Positions 62,719 to 64,000 of a DNA stretch of 64,000 nt are shown in pieces. Made by a program: the position numbers and the translations under genes. Source of the stretch: Pseudomonas fluorescens. Lineage in GTDB: Bacteria > Pseudomonadota > Gammaproteobacteria > Pseudomonadales > Pseudomonadaceae. The DNA lies in the NCBI RefSeq assembly GCF_902497775.2, contig NZ_OZ024668.1:5812326-5876325 (forward strand), in the 5' to 3' direction. The first letter of the stretch is position 1, and every line of letters begins with the position of its first letter. The notes beneath the pieces were generated by a model. The model made no database searches. It was not told the DNA's origin and saw only the letters and a list, made by a program, of their open reading frames with translations.

Positions 62719-64000
62719 TCAAGCCCCAACGATACCGCCATCCTCCCTGCTGATCGCCATCACCGACGAGCGTGGCTTGCCATTGGGCAGGTGCTCGGGA
62801 AAGGTCGAACCACCGGTTTCCCCCGGATGCTGGATACCGACGAACACCGTGCGCTGGTCCGGGGCAAAGGCGATCCCGGTCACTTCGCACGCCACCGGCC
62901 CGACCATGAAGCGGCGGATCTCACCACTGGCCGGGTCGGCGCAGAGCATCTGGTTGTTGCCCATGCCGGCAAAGTCACCGCTGTTGCTGTAGTCGCCGTC
63001 GGTCAGGATCCACAAGCGGCCATCGGCATCGAAGCCCAGGCCATCAGGGCTGTTGAACATGTTCTGCGGGGTGATGTTGGCGGAGCCGGCCTTGGCATCG
63101 CCGCCATGTACGGACGGATTGCCGGCCACCACGAACAGATCCCAGGCGAAACTCATCGCGCCATGGTCATCGGTGTTTTCGCGCCAACGCAGGATTTGCC
63201 CGTAGAGGTTCTTCTCGCGCGGATTGGGGCCGCCGACCGGCTGGCCGTCTTCACCGCGTTTGATGTTGTTGGTCAGGGTGCAATAGACCTGGCCGTCCTT
63301 GGGGCTGACCACGATCCACTCCGGGCGGTCCATGCGCGTGGCCTTGAGATGGCTGGCGGCCAGGCGCGCATGGATCAGCACCTGGGCCTGGCTGGCAAAA
63401 CCGTTGGCGGCGTTGAGGCCATTCTTGCCATGGGTCAGCTCCAGCCATTGGCCCTTGCCGCGCGGATGATCAACGTCGTGGTCGCTATCGTCGAAGCGCG
63501 CTACATACAAGGTGCCATGGTCCAGCAGGTTGCGGTTGGCGTTGGGGTTCTTGTGGTCGATGCGCTCACGGCTGATGAACTTGTAGATGAACTCGCCACG
63601 CTCATCGTCGCCCATGTACACCACGGCGCGGCCGTCGCGGGTTTCGGCCAGGGCGGCGTTCTCGTGCTTGAAACGGCCAAGGGCAGTGCGCTTGACCGGC
63701 GTCGATTGCGGATCGAACGGATCGATTTCCACCACCCAGCCATGACGGTTCAGTTCGTTGGGGTTCTTGGCCAGGTCGAAGCGCGGGTCGTGCTGGTGCC
63801 AGTCGACCTCCTTGCCGGTGAGCGAGGCACCGTAGCGCTTCTGTGCGGCGTCGAAGGCCTGGGATGAATCGCTGCTGGCGAAGCAGTCGGTGAAGTTCTC
63901 TTCGCAGGTCAGGTAAGTACCCCACGGCGTCTTGCCGTTGGCGCAGTTCTGGAAGGTGCCCAGCGCCTTGCGCCCGCTGTTGTCGGCCGCGGTTCTGAGC
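62719..64000 (-). CDS. PhoX-like (DUF839) phosphatase, N-terminal part outside window
   Basis: The C-terminal 427 codons of a PhoX/DUF839 family protein, open to the window edge. Typical segments are ALGTFQNCANGKTPWGTYLT, TCEENFTDC, GWVVEIDPFDPQ, ALGRFKHENAAL and NSPDGLGFDADGRLWILTDG. PhoX phosphatases are Tat-exported, calcium and iron-dependent enzymes that release phosphate; the signal peptide would lie beyond the window. The stop is at 62719-62721 and REP-like GGGAGCGGGCT remains lie just after it (62700-62710). The conserved Cys in FQNCANGK and TCEENF match iron-ligand regions of the family. Confidence 0.92.
   Translation of the reverse strand, partial: LRTAADNSGRKALGTFQNCANGKTPWGTYLTCEENFTDCFASSDSSQAFDAAQKRYGASLTGKEVDWHQHDPRFDLAKNPNELNRHGWVVEIDPFDPQSTPVKRTALGRFKHENAALAETRDGRAVVYMGDDERGEFIYKFISRERIDHKNPNANRNLLDHGTLYVARFDDSDHDVDHPRGKGQWLELTHGKNGLNAANGFASQAQVLIHARLAASHLKATRMDRPEWIVVSPKDGQVYCTLTNNIKRGEDGQPVGGPNPREKNLYGQILRWRENTDDHGAMSFAWDLFVVAGNPSVHGGDAKAGSANITPQNMFNSPDGLGFDADGRLWILTDGDYSNSGDFAGMGNNQMLCADPASGEIRRFMVGPVACEVTGIAFAPDQRTVFVGIQHPGETGGSTFPEHLPNGKPRSSVMAISREDGGIVGA

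Noticed and set aside
1..64000. CRISPR arrays, tRNA or rRNA genes, prophage, integrase or plasmid-like replication genes
   Set aside because: No regularly spaced repeats, tRNA-like cloverleaf or rRNA sequence, and no phage, integrase or replication proteins were seen. Dispersed repeats in the window are REP elements.

Overview
The window is chromosomal DNA from a Pseudomonas of the putida/fluorescens lineage. The evidence is high GC, dense operons, gene orders typical of the genus (gbcA/gbcB, glyA-soxBDAG-purU-fdhA, creBCD, msrA-dipA-aceFE-glnE-waaFCGP) and many copies of the Pseudomonas REP palindrome with core TCGCGGGGCAAGCCCGCTCC. I see no rRNA, tRNA, CRISPR array, prophage or classical insertion sequence. 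No undescribed system is proved here; the best candidates are listed in the findings.

Region 1 (1-18010) is a glycine betaine, sarcosine and one-carbon block. GbcA/GbcB demethylate glycine betaine. The heterotetrameric sarcosine oxidase SoxBDAG turns sarcosine into glycine and methylene-tetrahydrofolate or formaldehyde. GlyA and LtaE connect glycine with serine and threonine, PurU recovers free folate by releasing formate, and FdhA oxidises formaldehyde. Two chemoreceptors (one McpH-like) and a ZapA/TIGR02449 pair sit inside the block. It ends in a REPtron: a REP-associated tyrosine transposase flanked by REPs.

Region 2 (18089-26472) holds a small envelope operon (DUF2780, then DUF350, a DUF1190 lipoprotein and a GspS-like ATP-grasp enzyme), a membrane acyltransferase, a retropepsin-like periplasmic protein and creBCD with a triple TTCAC-type tag in front of creD.

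Region 3 (26492-40449) carries gst, msrA, the phosphodiesterase dipA, an AT-richer PhoD-like gene that looks inserted, the pyruvate dehydrogenase genes aceE-aceF with two palindromic operators upstream, and the divergent glnE.

Region 4 (40606-47566) is the LPS inner-core operon waaF-waaC-waaG-waaP followed by three further WaaP/InaA-type kinase-fold genes, one lacking the catalytic Asp and one with two kinase domains.

Region 5 (47611-52939) is an iron-uptake regulon with an ECF sigma factor, FecR-type regulator, TonB-dependent transducer, PepSY membrane protein and a 57-residue membrane protein.

Region 6 (53035-64000) contains a DnaQ-like exonuclease coupled to a cNMP/CBS/DUF294 protein, an orphan receiver-domain protein, an EamA transporter, malate synthase G (glcB), gcvR, rarD, srkA and the C-terminal part of a PhoX-like phosphatase. 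REP pairs or stem-loops fill most gaps between convergent genes and probably act as bidirectional terminators.
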